The notes under the pieces are model-generated. The model was not told where the DNA came from, did no database searches, and worked only from the letters and a program-made list of their open reading frames with translations. 64,000 nt of DNA from Neoceratodus forsteri (taxonomy: Eukaryota > Chordata > Ceratodontiformes > Ceratodontidae). The translations under genes were made by a program, and so were the position numbers. This document shows positions 49,000 to 60,226 of this stretch, one piece after another; positions within the stretch are counted from its first letter, which is position 1, and every line of letters starts with the position of its first letter. Location: NCBI GenBank assembly GCA_016271365.2, contig CM028131.1:284957001-285021000 (forward strand), written 5' to 3'.

Positions 49000-49185
49000 C
49001 AGTAGATCTTTAAGGGGATCTCTTGCAGCAGGCCACCACAGGTAGGACTTCGTTATCAAGCACTTGGACCACATGGAAACCTTCTAGCTACTAGTCTACC
49101 AGTAGGGGCCACCCACCTCCGACACCACTTTCTGACATCAGTTTCCCTATATATGTGGGTGGCCCCCCATCCTCCCCAGTTCTCC
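49000..49185 (+). repeat. DIRS left inverted terminal repeat
   Basis: The plus-strand sequence with CTCTTGCAGCAGGCC, GGTAGGACTTCGTTATCAAG, GGGGCCACCCACCTCC and TTTCTGACATCAGTTTCCCT aligns with the reverse complement of 63,788-63,965 over about 180 bp with many substitutions. The outermost 48 bp (48,973-49,020) are mirrored in the internal complementary region. Confidence 0.8.
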
Positions 49186-49516
49186 TACTGGAGACCCCAG
49201 AATACCCGGCTAAGGGAACCGAGGAGGAACCTGAGGTTCAAGGAAAAAACAGGAAAGGGAAGGCTGAAGGTCTCAGTCAGGAACAATGAACACCAGTGCT
49301 CACTTTAGACTGCAGGAGTGTGCAAACAGGGCTCCCAGTCACCTGAAGCACAAAACACAAGCAGTTAAACACCTCAAATAAGGATGCAGTATTGCCTTTG
49401 TATTGCAAAAAGGCTTTATTACACACAGGCTGAAGGTCTCCTCTTGGAGAGGAAGCAGAACAGGATAACAGGCCAAGGGGGAAGGAGGGAGGGGAAAAGT
49501 AAGACCTTCTGCAAAA

Positions 49517-49640
49517 GATCCCCTTAAAGATCTACTCTTATGGTAAGTTCTTACATAACTGTACTATCTGACATTGATAGAATCTCTTGCAGCAGGCCAT
49601 CAGAGGTAGGATGAGTAGCAAGCTGTTCTAAATCTGACAG
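49517..49640. repeat. DIRS internal complementary region
   Basis: The first 48 bp (49,517-49,564) are the reverse complement of the left end 48,973-49,020 with five mismatches. The following part (49,580-49,612, CTCTTGCAGCAGGCCATCAG) is in the orientation complementary to the right end. A site complementary to both outer ends is the hallmark that templates circle formation in DIRS replication. Confidence 0.8.
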
Positions 49641-49754
49641 AACAAATAAATCAGGTGGAGGTCAAATTACCTAAGAAAGAAGGTCCTGTAACAAAGCCAG
49701 GCCAAAATTTGCCCTACATCTAGAGGCAATGTCGAAACTATTGTCAGCTGTTCT

Positions 49755-49885
49755 GACAAATTTATTTGTACTTTCACTCTATGTCCTACTTTACCATGTA
49801 ATCCTGGGTTGCCCCTGAAAAAGGGACCTTCGAGGCTCAGTGGGTCTACCCAGTCACCAAAATTTAATAAATAAATAAATAAAAT
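49755..49885 (+). mobile_element. L2-like LINE 3' tail fragment
   Basis: A 131-bp fragment with TCAGTGGGTCTACCCAGTCAC and a (TAAA)n tail at 49,865-49,882 matches the 3' end of element K (47,680-47,740). It is a severely 5'-truncated insertion at the recombinase C-terminus of the DIRS element. Confidence 0.75.
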
Positions 49886-49886
49886 A

Positions 49887-50200
49887 TAGTGCTTGGTGAA
49901 AGTATGGACTGAACTCCAAGTAGCCGCTATGCAAATCTCTGCAGGTAGAAATGTTACAGAAACAGGCTACTGAAGCAACCATCCCCCTGTTGGAATGGCC
50001 ATAAAAAACTCCCGGAAGCTCCTTGCCATACTGTGGGTAACAGAAAATAATGCAGTTAGCCAGCCATTTGGACAAATGCTGCTTAGAAATGGGTGTGCCC
50101 TCCTTCCCTGGGGCGAATGAAACAAACAACTGAGAGGATTTCCTGACCTCTTTAGTTTTATGCATATAATAATGCAAAATTCTATGCACATCCAAAGTGT
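49887..50200 (-). pseudogene. DIRS tyrosine recombinase C-terminal domain
   Basis: The minus-strand frame shows MDVHRILHYYMHKTKEVRKS, QLFVSFAPGKEGTPISKQHL and FYGHSNRGMVASVACFCNI, then SPYFHQALYF. HSNRG corresponds to the catalytic HxxR of tyrosine recombinases, usually HSTRG in DIRS. The terminal region around YF would hold the nucleophilic Tyr, but a LINE fragment starts there, so it cannot be confirmed. In DIRS elements this enzyme inserts a circular DNA copy. The N-terminal half is missing or replaced by the segment at 50,212-50,711. Confidence 0.75.
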
Positions 50201-50211
50201 GGAGCAGGGGT

Positions 50212-50711
50212 CTACCTTAACTTTTTTTTGAACTAGCCAGCCGGGCTAGTGAACCAGAGATTGCACTAGCCAGCAGAAGTTTGCACTAGCCCACAGTCAG
50301 TATGGTTTACAGTGACTTGTTAAACAAAAGGCAAATAAAATAGAAATGTATCAAACACGTCTGAATTTATTTGAAACCTAAATTACACATGAACTTTGTG
50401 AAATAAAATGCTTCATATATATATATATATATATATATAACACTCAGTGAAGTCAGTGTCTTAATGTCATTGTCTTAAAGTTCTAACATAAAAGTCAAAC
50501 GATCCTTAAATGTTGCTGGATTGTGTGTGTCAGGGGAGTGTGGCTTACTCTCAAGCACACTTGTATCACTATTACAGTCACTCTCAGCTCAGACAGATCA
50601 CAGGGAAAAGGCTGAAAAGAACAGCGGAGGTCGGAATGCTGGTTTAACCTCCCTGTATTCTTGGGCTGAAGCCTGTTCATTTCTTGTTCATTTCTTGTTT
50701 GATTAGTGGGG
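50212..50711. other. Foreign segment between DIRS RT and recombinase
   Basis: The segment starts with a T-run (50,221-50,230), has repeated ACTAGCC words near 50,234-50,300 and an AT dinucleotide run at 50,417-50,438, and ends before the 59-bp repeat at 50,712. It replaces the expected RNase H region. The T-run suggests an antisense retroposed sequence, but no family is recognised. Confidence 0.4.
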
Positions 50712-50770
50712 GAATCTCTTGCAGCAGGCCATCAGAGGTAGGATGAGTAGCAAGCTGTTCTAAACCTGAC
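50712..50770. repeat. 59-bp direct copy of DIRS internal region
   Basis: The segment matches 49,580-49,638 at 58 of 59 positions in direct orientation (GAATCTCTTGCAGCAGGCCA at the start). It abuts the RT fragment. Its identity is far higher than between the two terminal repeats, pointing to a later rearrangement. Confidence 0.85.
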
Positions 50771-51556
50771 ACAGCCGTGTCCAGGACTGCCCCAATGTAA
50801 TGAAGGTGCTGTGAGGGACAGAGGAACGGCTTGGCCAGATGGATGGTCACCCCCAGGTCCTGAAAAAGTCTGTCTATATGCTCCAAGCTTAGCAGAAGGC
50901 AGTCCCTGGATGGGGCCACTAGGAGCCTATCATCCAGGTAGGGAAAGACATAGAATCTCTGGTGCCAGAGAGCAGCTGCTACCACTGTCAGGCACTTGGA
51001 AAAATCCTGGGGGCTGAGGACAAGCCAAAAGGGAGTGCCTGAAACTGAAAATGAGCTCCCTGGAAGTGGAACGAAGAAAGCATCTGTAAGATACACATAT
51101 TTTGACGTAAAGGTATGCATCCTGCATGTCCAGGGAACATATCCAGTCCCCTGATGTAACAGAGGGAGAAGTTCTTGCAGCGTGACTATTCTGAATTTCT
51201 TGTACTGAATGGAGAGATTTAGTTTGCTGAGGTCCAGGATTGGCCTAAGGTCTCTTGTGCACTTGGGGACTAGGAAGAAGTGAGAATAGCACCCCTGCCC
51301 CTGTTCTGATACCGTGACTGGCTCTATAACTCACTTTCACAGAAGGGCATGGATTTCCTCCCATATCAGTGGGACATGATGAAGCGGGTAGTAGGACAGA
51401 GACAGGGGGTTGTCTGGAGGCCATTCCAGGAACTCCAGAGACTGGCCCTGCTCGATTCACTGAAGTACCCAGCTGTCTGTTGTGATTTCCCTCCACTGGG
51501 ACAGGTGGAGGGAAAGAAGATCCCCTACCGCCACCTCTTGCTCTGCTCGAGGGAAG
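50771..51556 (-). pseudogene. DIRS reverse transcriptase
   Basis: Reading the minus strand from 51,556: DLLSLHLSQWREITTDSWVL, then CYSHFFLVPKCTRDLRPILD, LSKLNLSIQYKKFRIVTLQE, a frame shift near 51,120, FSVSGTPFWLVLSPQDFSK and FYVFPYLDDRLLVAP near 50,935, where YLDD is the catalytic box. LAKPFLCPSQHLHYIGAVLD follows. The order and motifs match the RT of DIRS/Ngaro-type elements. It contains stops and is truncated after the GAVLD block. Confidence 0.85.
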
Positions 51557-51779
51557 GGGTCAGGCATTACGAACATACGATCATACAAAATTTGCCAGCA
51601 GATAAAGGCCTAGAGGTCTATCAAGTCTGCTCGAATGTGCAGCTACCCCTTATTCCTGCAGCTGCCCTCCCCCCACCCTTTCCCTTCATTAATCCTCCCC
51701 TTGTCCTGTCCCATCCTCGTTTGAAGCAGTCCACTGTTCTACTGCATACCACTTCAGCAGGTAACGCATTCCATCCAGC

Positions 51780-53715
51780 CACCACCCTCTCTGTAAAAAG
51801 TGTCTCCTCATCTCCCTCCTGAACCTTCCTCGCTCAGTCTCATATCATGGCCCTGGTGGCCCTCCCTCCTTACTTTGAACAGCTCCTCTGTACCCGTCTT
51901 GTTTATTCCTTTCATGTATTTAAAGGTTTCAATCATGTCACCCTGTCTCTCCCTCTCCAGTGAGTACATGTTCAACTCCTTCAACCTCCTCTCGTATGAT
52001 AAGTCCCCAGCCCTTGATCATCTTTGTCACTCTGCACTGCACCCTCCAGTAACTTAATGTCCCTCTTCAGATATGGACACCAGTACTGCACACAGTACTC
52101 CAGGTGTGGTCTAACTAATGACCTATACAGTGGCAGAATCACCTCCTCCCTCCTCGAGGATATACCCCTTGCAATACAGCCCAGCATTTAGTTGGCCTTT
52201 GCAGCTGCCTTCCTACATTGTGCCAAGTTGTTCATTGACCCTGTAATAAGCACACCCACATCCTTCTCCTCCTCTGTCTGGGCTAGCTGCACTCCCCCTA
52301 GCTGATAACTCCTCCTTGGGTTCTTCATCCCAAAATGCAGCACCTTGCACTTTTTGGCATTAAAGCCCAGTTGCCAGGTGTCTGACCAGGTTTCAAGCTT
52401 TGCCAGATCATCCCTGGAACCCCTGCCATCCCACTAGGTCATCCACCACCGTGCCTACCTTGGTATCATCTGCAAACAGACTGGTCTTGCTCTTGATGTC
52501 CCATGATATGTCTGCAATGAATATCCCAAACAACACTGGTCCCAACACTGAGCCCTGTGGAACACCGTTCGTCACTGCCCTTGGGTGTGAGAGCTCCCCA
52601 CCCACCACCACCCTCTGTTGCCTTCCCTGCAGCCAGTTTCCTACCCATCTCACCAGCTTTGCACCCACCCCTGTGCCTACTAACTTCCTTCCCAGCCTTC
52701 CATGTGGCACTGAGTCGAATGCCTTACTGAAGTCCAGATACAGGACATCCACTGCATGGCCTCTGTCCAGTTGCCTAGTTACCCAGTCATAGAACTCGAC
52801 CAGGTTGGTTTGGCAGGATCTGCCACGTGATGAAACCATGCTGTCTGCTGTCCTGTAGTCCTTTGGCCTCTAGGGAGGGCCACCAGCCTCTCCTTCAGGA
52901 TGAGTCTCCATTAGCTTACCCACGGATGGATGTGAGGCTCACTGGTCTGTAGTTTCCCCGGTTCATCCTTGGGGCTCCTTGTGGAGGGCACCACATGAGC
53001 CTCCTCCAGTCCTGAGGCACACACCCCAAATGTAGTGAGGCATTAAATAGGTCTGCCAGAGGTCCTGCATGGACCTCTGCCAGCTCCTTCAGTACCCTGG
53101 GGTGGATGCCATCTGGGCCTGGTGCCTTGTCCACCCTCAGTGCCTTCAAACCCTCTCGAACCCTGCTCCATGATTTCCCCATCTGTCACCACTTCTCCCT
53201 GCTTCTGCCATTTCTCCACCTTGGGTGTCACCCCTCTTCTCTTTAGTAAATACTGAGCAGAAGTACTCATTTAGTTTCCGCCTTATCGCACCCTGCTTCC
53301 ACCCAACCCCTCCTTCCTAATCCTTACTATGTGGTCCTACATCCTTTTCTCCCTGATGTACTTAAAGAAGTCCTTCTCCCCTTCTTAATGCCTTGTGCCA
53401 GCCTGAGTTCGTAGATGCTTTGGCTCCCCTTACTGCCCTTGTCACCTCCTTCGATTCTGTCAAGTACTCTTCCCTGTCCTCCCTCCTCCCTGTTTTCTTG
53501 TATTTCCTAAAGGCAGCTCTTTTCCTCCTTACCTTTTCCATGACCTCCTTGCTCAACCAGATCGGTTTCTTAACCCTAGCCTTCTTGCTCTGGGCTTTGC
53601 AGCAGGTTTTGGCTGCCTCCACTATCCCCAGCTTTATGAGCTCCCACCTCTGGTTAGTGTCCATACTAGATTGAATTCTGCCAGGTACCCTTTTACCACT
53701 TCCCCATCCTCCCAA
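51780..53715 (-). pseudogene. CR1-C ORF2: linker, RT and C-terminus
   Basis: The linker has KPIWLSKEVMEKVRRKRAAF (53,362-53,715). RT pieces are RVDKAPGPDGIHPRVLKEL and NYRPVSLTS (52,916-53,182), then [51 protein letters not shown] and SLFADDTKVG (52,408-52,839), with catalytic FADD intact. The C-terminus has [18 protein letters not shown] and [11 protein letters not shown] (51,981-52,187). Frame breaks lie near 52,830-52,930 and 53,180. Confidence 0.85.
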
Positions 53716-54545
53716 AGTCGGCCCTCCTGAAGTCCAGCACTATTGTGCCAGATTCCACTCCTTCCTTGCCCATATCCAATGTGAGCCATACTGAGCAGTG
53801 GTCACTCCCTGACAGCAGTTCCTCCACTGTAAGTTCTCTCACAAAGTCCCCATTTGCCTGCACAAGGTCAACGGTATTTCCTAACCTGGTTAGTTCACTG
53901 ACCATTTGCAGCAGGAAGCTGTCCTGGAAGGCATCCAGCAGTACCTGCTCCCCTCTGTTCCTGGTTGTTGGGGTGCTCCAGTCCACTCCTGGCATGTTGA
54001 AGTCCCCCACAATCACCACACTACCCTTCTCGCAGGTCCTCCTGATCTGTTCCACTAGTTCTCTGTCTAACTCCTCCGTCTAAGATGGTGGCCTGTACAC
54101 CACTCCCATTCTAAGAATCCTATTCTTGGAATCCTGGATTTGCATCCAAAGTGACTCCGTTCTACCCTCCACCCCTTCCTCCCTTACACAATTCAGTTCT
54201 TCCTTCACATATAGTGCCACCCCCCCCTTTCCCAATCACTCTGTCCCTATGAAATAATCTGTACCCTGGTACAGACATGTCCCAGTTATTGTATTGGGTA
54301 GCCCATGTTTCTGTGATGACTGCAATGTCCACCTCTCCCTCTGCCATGAGAACCTGTAACTCTTTTCCTCCCAAGGCTCCTAGCATTAAGGGTAACCACC
54401 TTCCACCCTTCCCCCCCCCCATCCTGCCCTCCTTTCCTAGCATCACCAATAGTACTTGCCATTTGTCCTTTGTCACTGTTATGGGGGGTAAGCTCATATG
54501 GTTTCCCAACCTGTGGTCTCTGCATATCTCTTCCCCAATTGCCAC
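53693..54545 (-). pseudogene. CR1-C endonuclease
   Basis: Blocks VVTLNARSLGRK (about 54,390), VDIAVITETWATQYNNWDMS (54,320), SVVIVGDFNMPGVDWSTPT (54,020) and LLSGSDHCSVWL (53,800) cover the apurinic-type endonuclease. A frame break lies between 54,065 and 54,170, and a C-run at 54,410-54,420 may cause another. Confidence 0.85.
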
Positions 54546-54599
54546 CCCCTACTCCTAGTTTAAATTCCCAACTTCCTCTATGTACTTCTCCATCCTCTG

Positions 54600-55900
54600 T
54601 TTCAACACTTTCTTTCCCTCCTCACTCAAGTGTAGTCTGTCCTTGGCATAGAGACTGCTGTCCTCCCAGGTCCCTCCCACCTCCCCAACAGCCCATACCC
54701 TTTAGCACAACACCAGGTTCTTAGCCATCCATTAAATTCCTCTATTCTCAGCTTTCTTGTTGTGCTTGCCTTTGGCACAGGAAGTATCTCTGAAAAGTTA
54801 CTGATCTTCCTGCCCCTCACATAGTTGTGCTAGTTCCTCAAACCTCCTCTGGACTGTATCTACTGTCTTGTCAGCCAGGTCGTTTGTCCCAAGATGTATA
54901 ATTAAATGAGGCTTGTCCCTACCCTTCTAGCATATTTCAGAACAGACTGTCCCACCCTTTCCGCTGTCATTCTGGCATGGCTTCCACCCAAATGCGACTA
55001 TGCCTCCCTTGCTACCCCACCTAACACCTCTTAGTATTGAGTCCCCAGCACTAAGATTCCACCCTCTTACTCCCTGCTTGCTTCCATTCATCTCCCTCTC
55101 TCATTTCCAGCTCCTCTTCTTCCTCCTGCACATTATTTTCCCCTTTTACCCCTGTTGCAGTTCTCCCAGCAGAACTTCCCCTCACTCCAGTTTGGTCCAA
55201 GCATTTATCAATTACTCCTCTAATTTCATCATTTCCCTCCTCCACCTTCGTCCTCTCTAGCAGTGCACAACTATTTTCTGAAGGCCCTTCACAAATGCCC
55301 GCTCCCTCTCTCTTCATAGTAACCTGTTCTCTCCTTTCCACTCCATGACTTTTGCCACTTCTTCGCCTCCCCTCACAAGTCCCTATCTCCTCCTTCCATT
55401 TGTCTTTTCTCTCCTGACCTGGTTTCCCCGGCAATTGTTCTTCCTGGCCTGGGCCCCTTTGTCTCTGCTTCCCTTCTTCTGACCCTCTCCTCACCACTGT
55501 TGGCTTAAATCGCCCTCCCTCATCTCCCCTTCTTCCTCCTCCAGTATTGGGCTAAACCCACCCCAATCTGCCTTGCCTGTCTTAGTTCCTCCTGCAGACC
55601 CTCAATCTCCTTTCTAAGTTTTCTATGTGGTTGCACACTAAACATCCTCCCACACTCCAGGCAATTTTTAGAAAGACTGGTGCACCGCAGTTGTTGCAGC
55701 CTACCACCTACCCATTGCTGTCGCTGTTGCCAGCTTACCCCCCACCTTCCAGATGCAGGATACCAAACACTCCCCAAGTCTCCCTCCTCTCTCCTCTATC
55801 AGTGCAAACATTTTCTTTATTTCCTTACCTCCTTTGTTGCACACATTTAGATATATTGAGCAACTGCTTTTATATTCTATCCTTCCTATCCACACTCAAA
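54600..55900 (-). pseudogene. CR1-C ORF1: zinc/coiled-coil and esterase parts
   Basis: The 5' part encodes a Cys-rich segment (CLECGRMFSVQPHRKLRKE) followed by a likely coiled coil, EIEGLQEELRQARQ (55,520-55,777). A charged Glu/Lys-rich middle follows (55,051-55,497). The 3' part resembles the end of the esterase domain (RKLRIEEFNGWLRTWCCAKG, 54,626-54,820), and ORF1 ends near 54,560. CR1 ORF1 proteins combine a zinc-binding N-terminus with an SGNH esterase, so the layout fits. Frames are broken. Confidence 0.7.
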
Positions 55901-56339
55901 ACAGACTTTAAGTAGCCATTGCACAACCTTCCTCAAACTTCTACTCCTCCTTTCCCCAATGCAATATCAATTCGAAGAAGTAATAATGAAAGCTCCTAGA
56001 TTTGCATTTACTTCCCTTCCACTGAGAGAACAGTCACCTCTTCACTTGCTGCTGTTCCTTTCCTGGATGTCTGCTTTTGCTATGACAGGTGCATATCCTT
56101 TGCCTGTTTGAGGAAGTGATGTCAGAACCCCTGGTATAAACATAGAAACATAGAAACATAGAATTTGACGGCAGATAAGGACCGCTTGGCCCACCCAGTC
56201 TGCCCATTTCCCTGCCTACTGGATAAGCTGCAGATCCTAGTTAACCAGCAGCCTACTTTTTCCTACCCCCATCCCCTAGAATTGCCTTATGACTGTCCCA
56301 TGCGTGCTTGAATTCCACCACTGTTTTTGACTCCACGAC

Positions 56340-57830
56340 CTCCTCCGGAAGGCCGTTCCATGCATCCACAACCTCTGTGAAAAATACTTCCTTAAATTAC
56401 CTCTGAGCCGCCTCTCTATCTTCAAATTGTGCCCCTTGTTCTTGACACACCTCTTTTTGAAAGATGCTACCCTCTTGGACTTTATTGATTCCCTTGAGTA
56501 CTTGAAAGTTTATATCATGTCCCCCTCTCCCTCCTTTCCTCAAGGCTATACATATTAAGCTTCTTTAGTCTCTCTTCATATGTCTTCTGGTGCAGACCCT
56601 GCACCATTTTAGTTGCCCTCCTCTGGACAGCTTCCATCCTGTCTATGTCTTTGCGAAGACTGGGTCTCAGAACTGCACGCAGTACTCAGATGGGGTCTGA
56701 CCAGCTGTCTGTACAGAGGATAATAACTTCCTGTTTTCTACTGGTGATGCCTCCCTATGCATCCCAATATCCCCCAGCCCTCATTGCTGCCCTCTCACAT
56801 TGCTTGCCCTCCTTTAGGTCATCTGATATGACTACCCCAGGTCCCTTTCCATTTTTGTTGTTGTTAGTATCTCACCCCACCATTGTGTACTCTTCCCCTG
56901 GGTTTTGTTTCCAGGTGCATTACCTTGACTTCTTAGCATTGAATCTAAGCTGCCATACATTTGACCAATCTTCTACTTGCCAAGTCCCTTTTCATCCTTT
57001 TCCACCCCACCTTGTGCATCAACTCTGTTGCAGATCTTTGTGTCATCTGCAAAGAGACATACTTTTCCTTCCAGTCCCTCTGCAATGTCGCTTATAAAGA
57101 CATTGAAGAGGACTGGTCCTAATACTGAACCCTGCGGTACCCCACTAGTAACTCCCCTTTCATCAGAGTGGACTCCATTTACTATTACTCTGTGTCCTAT
57201 TTTCCAGCCAATTTTTACCCAGGCTGTCATCTTGGGACCCACTCCCAGGCTAGCTAACTTGTATATTAATCTTTGTGTGGGACTGTGTCAAATGCCTTGC
57301 TAAAGTCTAGGTAGGCCATGTCCACAGCCCCTCCCTGATCACTACTTTGGTCACCCAGTCAAAGAAATCTATCAGATTTGTCTGGTATGACCTTCCTGCT
57401 GTGAATCCATGCTGCCTTGGGTCCTGTGCCCTCTGGCCTCTAGATACTTGACAATTCTTTCCTTCAGAAGTGATTCCATCATTTTCCTACCACTGAGGTT
57501 AAACTGACAGGTCTGTAGTTTCCTGCTTCTGCCTTGCTCCCACTTTTGTGAAGGGAATCACATCTGCCCTCCTTCAGTCCTCAGGGTACCACCCCATCCT
57601 CCCATGATTTGTTAAACAGGGTAGTCAGTGGTGTCACTAATTCTACCCTTAGTTCTTTTAGAATTCTGGGATGAATCCCATCAGGCCCCATTGCTTTGTC
57701 CACCTTCAGTTTTAAGAGTTCTTTCAGAACCCTTTCTTCTGTAAATGGGCTGGTATCAACTTCTGTATCCAGTGTGTTTCTACTGTTTGTTCTAGGTACA
57801 CCCCCTCTTCCTTTGTAAATACTGAGCAAA
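56340..57830 (-). pseudogene. CR1-D RT and C-terminus
   Basis: Recognisable blocks are DKAMGPDGIHPRILKELRVE (57,581-57,829), then [20 protein letters not shown] and [15 protein letters not shown] (56,973-57,242), with intact FADD. The HGFTAGRS and FSKAFDT regions occur in other frames at 57,260-57,420. The C-terminal region (56,340-56,800) is heavily frameshifted by one-base losses. Confidence 0.85.
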
Positions 57831-58299
57831 AATATTTGTTTAGTATCTCTGCCTTTTCACAGTCTCCCTCTGCCCACCCTCCCCTTTATTAAGCCTCACT
57901 ATCCCTCCCTTGGTCTTCCTTCACTCCTGATGTACCTATAAAAGGTTTATCCCCTTCTTAACTGGAGTTGGCTATCTTTTCCTCAGTTTGGACCTTTGCT
58001 GTTCTGACTGCCTCCCAGCTTCCTTTTGCTTTAACTGATACAGTTCTCTGTCCTGCTCCTTCTGCGATTCCTTGTACTTCCTGAAGCTTTCTTTTCTCTT
58101 GAACCTTCACTGCCACTTCCTTTGAGAACCATAGTGGTTTCTTACATCATTTAGTTTTGTTTATTTGCTTCACACAAAGCTTGTTGCCTCTGTGATGGCA
58201 GTTTTATTATTCCCATTGTTCTTCCACCTCCTTCCTGCCCATGTGCTAGTGCATTCCTTAGGCACTTACCCATTTTAGCAAGTCAGCCCTCCTAAAGTC

Positions 58300-59013
58300 C
58301 AGTACCTTTGCCTTTGTATGGCTTGACTCTATTGCTGTGTTTATTAGAACCATACTGTTCTGATGGTCGCTAGTTCCAGATGGCTACCCACTTCTACATC
58401 TGTGATCCTCTTCATCTCCATTTGAGAGAACCAGGTCTAAGATTGCTCCCTCTCAAGTGGGCTCCAATACTAGTTGTCTAAGGCATGCCCCTGTAGGGCA
58501 TCTAGAATAACCCCACTCTTTCAAGTGGCTGTGGCAACTGCACTCCAGTTAACATCTGGCATATTCAGATCACCCATCAGCAATATCTCCCTTTTTTGCC
58601 ATACTAAGTATACTTTCTATCATTTCATTGTCCATTTCCTCCTCTCAGAGGGGTCTGTATACAACCCCTGTGCGGATTGTGGTGCCATTGCTGGTCTCCA
58701 AATTTACCCACAGTGCTTCTTCTCCTCCCTGTTTTCTCTTTTGTTCTGTTACTTTGATTCCTTCCATTATGTAAAGAGCTACTCCTCCTCCTCTTTTACC
58801 CTCCCTGTCCCTCCTGTAGATAGTGTATCCTGGTATGTTTATGTCCCAGTCATGGTTTTGTGTGAACCATGTTTCTGTGACTGCCACGATATCCAGATGT
58901 TCCTCCTCCATCAAGACCACTAATTCAGGAAGCTTGTTACTCAGACTACGTGCATTGGTACTCATTGCTCTCCATTTTTTGATGGCTTTACTTTCTGTTG
59001 CAGCATCCCCCAC
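58300..59013 (-). pseudogene. CR1-D endonuclease
   Basis: The 122-codon frame 58,645-59,013 carries MSTNARSLSNKLPELVVLM, DIVAVTETWFTQNHDWDINI and RRDREGKRGGGVALYI, ending at GVVYRP. The rest (GDLNMPDVNW-type block near 58,570 and SDH near 58,370) is in other frames. It belongs to the same subfamily as the intact 36,012-36,806 domain. Confidence 0.85.
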
Positions 59014-59102
59014 TGACCTTTCTACCTCGGTCTTTTCTCATTTAGTACCCTGTTTTGTAGAGAGGCTGGGATTTTCCTGCTGCTCATCAGTGCCTCCCTT
59101 GA

Positions 59103-60034
59103 CTAGTTTAAAAGCTTGCCAATGAAGCATTTAAACCGATTGCTCAAAAGACTTGTTCCCTTCCTGGACAGATGCAGACCATCCTGCCAGTATAGGCTGG
59201 TGTCCCTCCAGGTGGAACCCCATTCCCCAATGAAGCCAAACCCCTGTGCTCCACACCATTTTTTCAACCACTCATTAAACTGCATGGTGCAAAGTACCCT
59301 TGCCTCACTCATGCCATTTACAGGCAGCACCTCTGAGAAGGTTACTGTGTGTGCTACTTTTCTTAGGCCCCTCCCCAGTTCTAAAAAGTCCTTCTGCACT
59401 GCTCTAATCTCATGTTGAGCCAAGTCATTTGTCCTAGGTGGACAATGACATCCAGCTCAAACTCCCGTGCAGCTGTTCTCGTGATCCTGAGGATGCGCTT
59501 CCTGTCCCTACAAGCCATAGCACCAGGCAGGCACTTTACTTCAGTTTTCCCTGCTCCCCCCAGTTCTATCCCCCTAATAATTGAGTCCACCACCAGGAGC
59601 TGCTTCCTTTCCTTGTGGCATCCTTTGCCTCCCTCCTGTGGGCCTCCCTTGTGACAGGTGTCCTCAGCCTCCTTAATCTCCTCTGTGGGTGCATCCATAG
59701 GGGAGCTGTGCTCCCCCAGAATGGTGTATGGATTGTGGAGTGGAACAACTGACTGGGTGTGCCTCTGTTCCACCCTCCTCACCCTCCCTGAGCCCATTGT
59801 GGTCCAACTGATGTGCTTTGCAACCTCTGAGGTAGTGGTGGTGGCTCTGGTGCTCCCTGGATGGGGGGGGTTCCCTTCCTACCATCAAGTCTGGCCTGGG
59901 GGAAGGTTCTCTTACTGCTGTCCAGTGTGGCCTGAAGACAGGCAACTTCCTCCCTCAGGGCAGAGAGTTGTCTGCAAATAGGACAGCATCTCAGCCTCCA
60001 GAAAGACTCCAGAAGACTGCTGCCCCACAGCCAT
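59103..60034 (-). pseudogene. CR1-D ORF1 with esterase domain
   Basis: The start is taken at 60,034 (MAVGQQSSGVFLEAEML). A heptad-like stretch follows (SCLQATLDSSKRTF near 59,930), then a Pro/His-rich linker. The esterase shows LLVVDSIIRGIELG (block I, GDS altered to VDS), LDVIVHLGQMTW (block III, TND lost) and DGLHLSRKGTSLLSNRFKC (block V, Asp/His kept) before the stop at GKLLN. This is the most complete ORF1 in the window, but the changed Ser-block neighbourhood, the lost block III and frame breaks near 59,430 argue against activity. Confidence 0.8.
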
Positions 60035-60059
60035 TACATTGCACTACTCCCCACATGAC

Positions 60060-60140
60060 TATGTATTTTTTTTGTGTGTGTGTGTGTGATTGGTTTGTTA
60101 TATAGAAATATATATATATATTATATAATGTGTATGCGTA
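60060..60140. repeat. TG and TA microsatellite
   Basis: A T-run and (TG)n at 60,068-60,088 are followed by (TA)n near 60,108-60,128, within the presumed 5' UTR of CR1-D. Confidence 0.9.
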
Positions 60141-60226
60141 TATTTTCAGTGCTGTGTGCTAGAGAGGATATGACATTGGTATGCACCTTGCACTCTTGAG
60201 GAAATGATGTCAGAACCCTAGGTATA

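Larger units (their letters stand above)
51567..56137 (-). mobile_element. CR1 LINE (CR1-C) inside the DIRS element
   Basis: A long antisense CR1 whose 3' end shows GTATGATC/GTATGTTC units (complement at 51,567-51,587), a tail variant. It carries the ORF2 C-terminus and RT (51,780-52,900), linker (53,362-53,715), endonuclease (53,693-54,545) and ORF1 (54,626-55,897). Its 5' side meets the tail of CR1-D at 56,137. Confidence 0.88.
56138..60226 (-). mobile_element. CR1 LINE (CR1-D) inside the DIRS element
   Basis: Antisense CR1 starting at its TTTCTATG-octamer tail (complement aacatagaaacatagaaaca at 56,138) with ORF2 C-terminus and RT (56,340-57,830), linker (57,900-58,300), endonuclease (58,300-59,013) and ORF1 (59,103-60,034). 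The 5' UTR motif TGATGTCAGAACCC near 60,205 also occurs at 56,117. Sequence to 61,369 may be further 5' UTR. The ORF2 part has lost many single bases in short homopolymers. Confidence 0.85.
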
